Source: Natrinema hispanicum (lineage in GTDB: Archaea > Halobacteriota > Halobacteria > Halobacteriales > Natrialbaceae). From it: 64,000 nucleotides of DNA. Location of the stretch: assembly GCF_900111485.1 (NCBI RefSeq), contig NZ_FOIC01000005.1, forward strand, positions 124,001 to 188,000, in the 5' to 3' direction. The translations under genes were made by a program, and so were the position numbers. Positions within the stretch are counted from its first letter, which is position 1, and the number at the start of each line of letters is the position of its first letter. This document shows positions 61,433 through 64,000 of the stretch, in pieces. The notes under the pieces are model-generated. The model was given only the letters and a program-made list of their open reading frames with translations. It did no database searches and was not told the DNA's origin.

Positions 61433-62965
61433 CTACCGCTCGACGATCGTCCCACCGGCTAATCCGTCCCACTCGACGCGGTAGCCGAGTCGCGAGAGGA
61501 CCGCGCTCGCATCGGAGAGGCCGTCTGCCTCGAGCACCTCCTCGGCGCCTTCGAGTGCCATCCCGGCCTCGAGGTCGTCCCTGATCGACTCGAGGACGGC
61601 AGGCCGAACCAGCGCCCGGCCGACCCGTTCGTGGTTGGGCGTGGCTTTGTCCGCGAGGGCAGCCGCGCTCACGCCGTGGCGCTCGGCGAGCGCCTCGAGC
61701 GTGATGACGTCGTCGTCCGGCTGCAACGTGTCGGGAAGCTGTGCTGCATCCTCGGCAACCAGCTGTCGTTCGTACTCCCGGAGGACGTCGGCGACATCTT
61801 TGACCCGCACCGTCCCCGAGTAGGGGATCGCCCGGTGGTCACGGGCGGTGATCTCCTCGCCGACGCCCAGTGAGTCGTCGACGGCGACAAGCATGGCGAC
61901 GTCCTCGAGATCGGCGAGCTGGGAGAGCTTCTTCTGGACGTACTCGGGCGTCCAAAAGCCCATGATCTCGAAGTAAACGCGGAAGTCACCGTGGGCATAT
62001 TCGAAGGCGAAATCGGGGATCATCACCCGCGTGCCTGTCGCGAGCGGTTCGGGTTCGCGGACGAGCTCCCAGTCGAGATCGAGACTGGAAAAGCGAGCCG
62101 CGAAATCAGCTTCGACGCCACTGTCGAAGGACACCTCCGCGACCGGATCAGCGTCTGGAACCCGAATCGGGTCCGCGTCGGAGAGTGTAAGCGTTCGCTC
62201 TGTGCCCCGGTCGTCGATCGTTGCCTCGAGCTGCCACGCGTCGGCACTCGCGACGGTCCGCAGGAGTCGTGCAAAGCGGGTCCCGTATCTGCGGGTCGCC
62301 CGAAAGAGGTGTGTCGGACCCGTGACGACGACCTCGCGGTTGGAGAGCTCGTCAGCGCCGTCCGCAGCGTCGCCCTCGAGCCGGCGAATCTCGTACATCA
62401 AGCGCAGGCGCTTGATCGCCGAAATCAGCGCTTTGGGATCGCTCGAGCGCACCCGCACCTCGGTCGCGTCGAACAGCGCCGTCTGGGCCAGCGAGAGGTT
62501 GTACTGGGCGACCAGCCCGTCGGGATCCCAGCGCGGTTCGACTGCAGTCAGGACCTGGCGCTCCTCGAGATCAGCGTACAGTGCGGTCTCGAGGTCGTCG
62601 GCCGACACGTCGAGCGATTCGCTCGCACGAATGAGTGCCATCGCGCGCTCGTCTTCGGTGACGACGCCGACCGCTTCAGCGGCCTCGAAGGCGGCTCGAC
62701 GGGCGCGTTCGGGCTCGATCGCCGCGTCGGTTTCGAACGTCGCCTCCCGTTCGACCAGCGCCGCGAGGCCGCGAGCGAGTTTGAAATCGTCGGCCTCGCG
62801 CTCGAGTCCTGTGAGTGCATCCTCCAGCGCCGCCCGCGGCTCGCCGACGTGACCCTGATAGGTGCCGATGACGCGGGCGGCGAGTGGCCGATGGCTCCGG
62901 TCGGCAAACTGGGGGTGATACCCCCCGCCGGCCCGCGAGACGCGCAGCAGGTCCTTCGTCAGCAT
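61433..62965 (-). CDS. bax1: Bax1 (DUF790) nuclease, partner of XPB helicase
   Basis: A 510-residue DUF790 protein. In other archaea DUF790 proteins (Bax1) bind XPB helicase and cut the DNA bubble during nucleotide excision repair. The N-terminus (MLTKDLLRVSRAGGGYHPQF) is the family start. The nuclease core is probably the C-terminal part: VMIPDFAFEYAHGDFRVYFE (PDF ... E pattern), IMGFWTPEYVQKKLSQLADL, followed by AMLVAVDDSLGVGEE. The C-terminal region (ALADKATPNHERVGRALVRP) is helical. It lies downstream of the XPB gene in the same direction, with 212 bp between. Confidence 0.9.
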   Translation of the reverse strand: MLTKDLLRVSRAGGGYHPQFADRSHRPLAARVIGTYQGHVGEPRAALEDALTGLEREADDFKLARGLAALVEREATFETDAAIEPERARRAAFEAAEAVGVVTEDERAMALIRASESLDVSADDLETALYADLEERQVLTAVEPRWDPDGLVAQYNLSLAQTALFDATEVRVRSSDPKALISAIKRLRLMYEIRRLEGDAADGADELSNREVVVTGPTHLFRATRRYGTRFARLLRTVASADAWQLEATIDDRGTERTLTLSDADPIRVPDADPVAEVSFDSGVEADFAARFSSLDLDWELVREPEPLATGTRVMIPDFAFEYAHGDFRVYFEIMGFWTPEYVQKKLSQLADLEDVAMLVAVDDSLGVGEEITARDHRAIPYSGTVRVKDVADVLREYERQLVAEDAAQLPDTLQPDDDVITLEALAERHGVSAAALADKATPNHERVGRALVRPAVLESIRDDLEAGMALEGAEEVLEADGLSDASAVLSRLGYRVEWDGLAGGTIVER

Positions 62966-63177
62966 CGGTCTCGAGTCGGGGTTGCGACGGCAAAAGTCAC
63001 CCGGACGGCGGCGTCTCGTGATCGGTCACGACGGGGGTCGGCGCAGTCGCCGGGATTACGGCGGCTCCGTTCCAACACCACAGATGGACGATTCGGCCCT
63101 CCGAATCGAGTACGAAACTCACGACGGCGTCTGGGGGCTGATCGGACGGCTCGTCTACACACTCGAGAAACGCCGCA
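62966..63177. other. Spacer between XPB and Bax1 genes with coding-like frames on both strands
   Basis: This 212-bp spacer has one plus-strand frame from ATG 63084 (MDDSALRIEYETHDGVWGLI then GRLVYTLEKRR) that runs on into the antisense of XPB, and one minus-strand frame (AAFLECVDEPSDQPPDAVVS, then FVLDSEGRIVHLWCWNGAAV) that ends TGA near 62998. Neither has a complete start-to-stop unit with a recognisable family. It could hold a remnant or a small gene. Confidence 0.35.
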
Positions 63178-64000
63178 TTAGCGTCGCCTCTCAGCGACGC
63201 GCTCTTCCCCGGTCCCCTCGCTTACAACTTCATAGAGCAGTGCACGGTTTCCGTCCGCCGTCGGCCGCAGGATTCGCCCGAGCCGCTGGGTGAATTCCCG
63301 TTCGCTGCCGCTGCCCGAGAGGACGACCGCGACGTTCGCGTCGGGCACGTCGACGCCTTCATCGAGGACGTTCGAGGTCGCGATCCGGGTATACGTCCCC
63401 TCGCGGAAGCGCTCCAAGATCTCCCGGCGTTCCGCCGCTCCAGTTTGGTGAGTGATCGTCGGGATCAGGAACCGCTCGCTGACGTCGTACGCAAGATCGT
63501 TGTGTGCCGTAAAGACGATGATCCGCTCGTCGCGGTGGTCGGCAAGGATCTCGGTGAGGGCTTCGAGTTTGGCTTCACTCCCAAGCATGATCTCACGCGC
63601 ACGCTGGCGCGCGAGTAGCGCTTTTCGGGCTTCGGGATCGTTCCCGGACCGTTTGACGAGTTCTTGATAATCCGAGCCGCTGCGCATGTCGATACCCGAC
63701 TTCGCGAGGTAGCTCGTGAACACGTCCTGATTTCGCTCGTATGCTTCGCGCTCGTCGGTCGTCAGTGCCACCTCGAGGCGCTTGATGTCGTAGTCGGCGA
63801 GGTGGTCGCCGGCGAGTTCGTCGACGTCGATGCGGTGGACGAGCGGGCCGACGAGGTCCTCGATTACCTCGTGTGCGCCGTCGGGGCGCTCGAACGTCGC
63901 GGTTAGCCCCAGCCGTGCCGGTGCGGCCAGCAGGCGTGCGATCTCCCGATAGCCTTCGCCGCCGAGGTGATGGACTTCGTCGAAGATCACACAGCCAAAG
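63178..64000 (-). CDS. rad25: XPB/Rad25 DNA helicase (5' part outside the window)
   Basis: The C-terminal 274 residues of an SF2 helicase of the XPB type enter from the right edge. Motif II reads VIFDEVHHLGG (DEVH box), motif III LGLTATFERPDG, motif IV ERIIVFTAHNDLAYDVSERF, motif V TRIATSNVLDEGVDVPDANV, and motif VI SEREFTQRLGRILRP. The thumb region (VFTSYLAKSGIDMRSGSDYQ) is typical of archaeal XPB. It ends VAERRR and TAA (63180-63178). It unwinds DNA for nucleotide excision repair together with the Bax1 nuclease encoded downstream. The GTG at 63990 is an internal codon, not the start. Confidence 0.93.
   Translation of the reverse strand, partial: FGCVIFDEVHHLGGEGYREIARLLAAPARLGLTATFERPDGAHEVIEDLVGPLVHRIDVDELAGDHLADYDIKRLEVALTTDEREAYERNQDVFTSYLAKSGIDMRSGSDYQELVKRSGNDPEARKALLARQRAREIMLGSEAKLEALTEILADHRDERIIVFTAHNDLAYDVSERFLIPTITHQTGAAERREILERFREGTYTRIATSNVLDEGVDVPDANVAVVLSGSGSEREFTQRLGRILRPTADGNRALLYEVVSEGTGEERVAERRR

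Noticed and set aside
1-64000. Possible integrated element, prophage or defence island
   Set aside because: No integrase, transposase, toxin-antitoxin, restriction or cas gene is seen; the single tRNA gene (56570-56644) has no direct repeat of its 3' end nearby that I could find by reading.
63990-64000. GTG at 63990 as the start of the XPB helicase
   Set aside because: The frame continues to the window edge, and motif II directly follows this codon, so motifs I and Ia must lie further upstream outside the window.

Overview
The window is chromosomal DNA of a halophilic archaeon (class Halobacteria), most likely in or near the order Natrialbales (Natrinema/Haloterrigena-type). The reasons are the high GC content with G/C-ending codons, very acidic proteins, frequent CTCGAG hexamers, leaderless genes with a TATA box about 27 nt upstream, and haloarchaea-typical families (HalOD1, DUF7344, DUF5795, TrmB, FilR1-type HTH). 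Most of the window is ordinary core chromosome. I see no prophage, no intact insertion sequence, no CRISPR array and no rRNA.

Layout. 1-9.8 kb: tail of a TIM-barrel protein, a Tat lipoprotein beta-propeller, an HD phosphohydrolase, an amidohydrolase, a gamma-carbonic-anhydrase-like protein, OsmC, a UPF0173 metallo-hydrolase, and a large S1/OB/DHH protein whose DHH catalytic motifs look degraded. 9.8-16 kb: a complete seven-gene Mrp Na+/H+ antiporter operon (mrpABCDEFG, minus strand, every junction overlapping). 16-20 kb: Elp3 and a membrane-anchored sulfite-oxidase-like molybdoenzyme. 20.9-26 kb: the two ribosome-rescue factors RqcH/NEMF and Pelota lie close together. 26-30 kb: a TrmB regulator coupled to an RND/MMPL exporter with a very long repeat-built coiled coil. 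30-37 kb: an RNase Z-like hydrolase, an Nmad3 protein, DUF7344, an acyltransferase, type II NADH dehydrogenase, arginase, a DtxR-type metalloregulator and a winged-helix regulator. 37-43 kb: gyrA-gyrB and the proteasome genes psmA-psmB on the minus strand. 43.6-50.7 kb, plus strand: an Nramp-like transporter, TSUP permease, UspA, an SGNH hydrolase coupled to a K+-channel-like protein, a dihydrolipoamide-dehydrogenase-like flavoprotein and DsrE. 50.8-54.4 kb: topoisomerase VI (top6B-top6A). 54.5-64 kb: smaller metabolic and regulatory genes, tRNA-Glu(UUC), Lrp, HalOD1, MOSC, a FilR1-type regulator, a response regulator, and the nucleotide-excision-repair pair Bax1 (DUF790) and XPB helicase, the latter cut by the window end.

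How the genes work together. Four translationally coupled units can be read directly: Mrp, TrmB-RND, psmA-psmB and top6B-top6A. DNA topology (gyrase, topo VI), protein turnover (proteasome), translation quality control (RqcH, Pelota) and NER (XPB/Bax1) are all represented.

The most interesting non-obvious signals are: (i) an approximately 84-bp imperfect inverted-repeat element in three intergenic copies, two of which end exactly at the stop codon of a minus-strand gene; (ii) the SGNH-hydrolase/ion-channel couple with a non-canonical pore; (iii) the RND exporter whose coiled coil is built from 42-bp (two-heptad) repeats; (iv) the catalytically degraded DHH protein; (v) an Nramp homologue without the usual metal-binding motifs; and (vi) small broken or overlooked coding remnants between genes.
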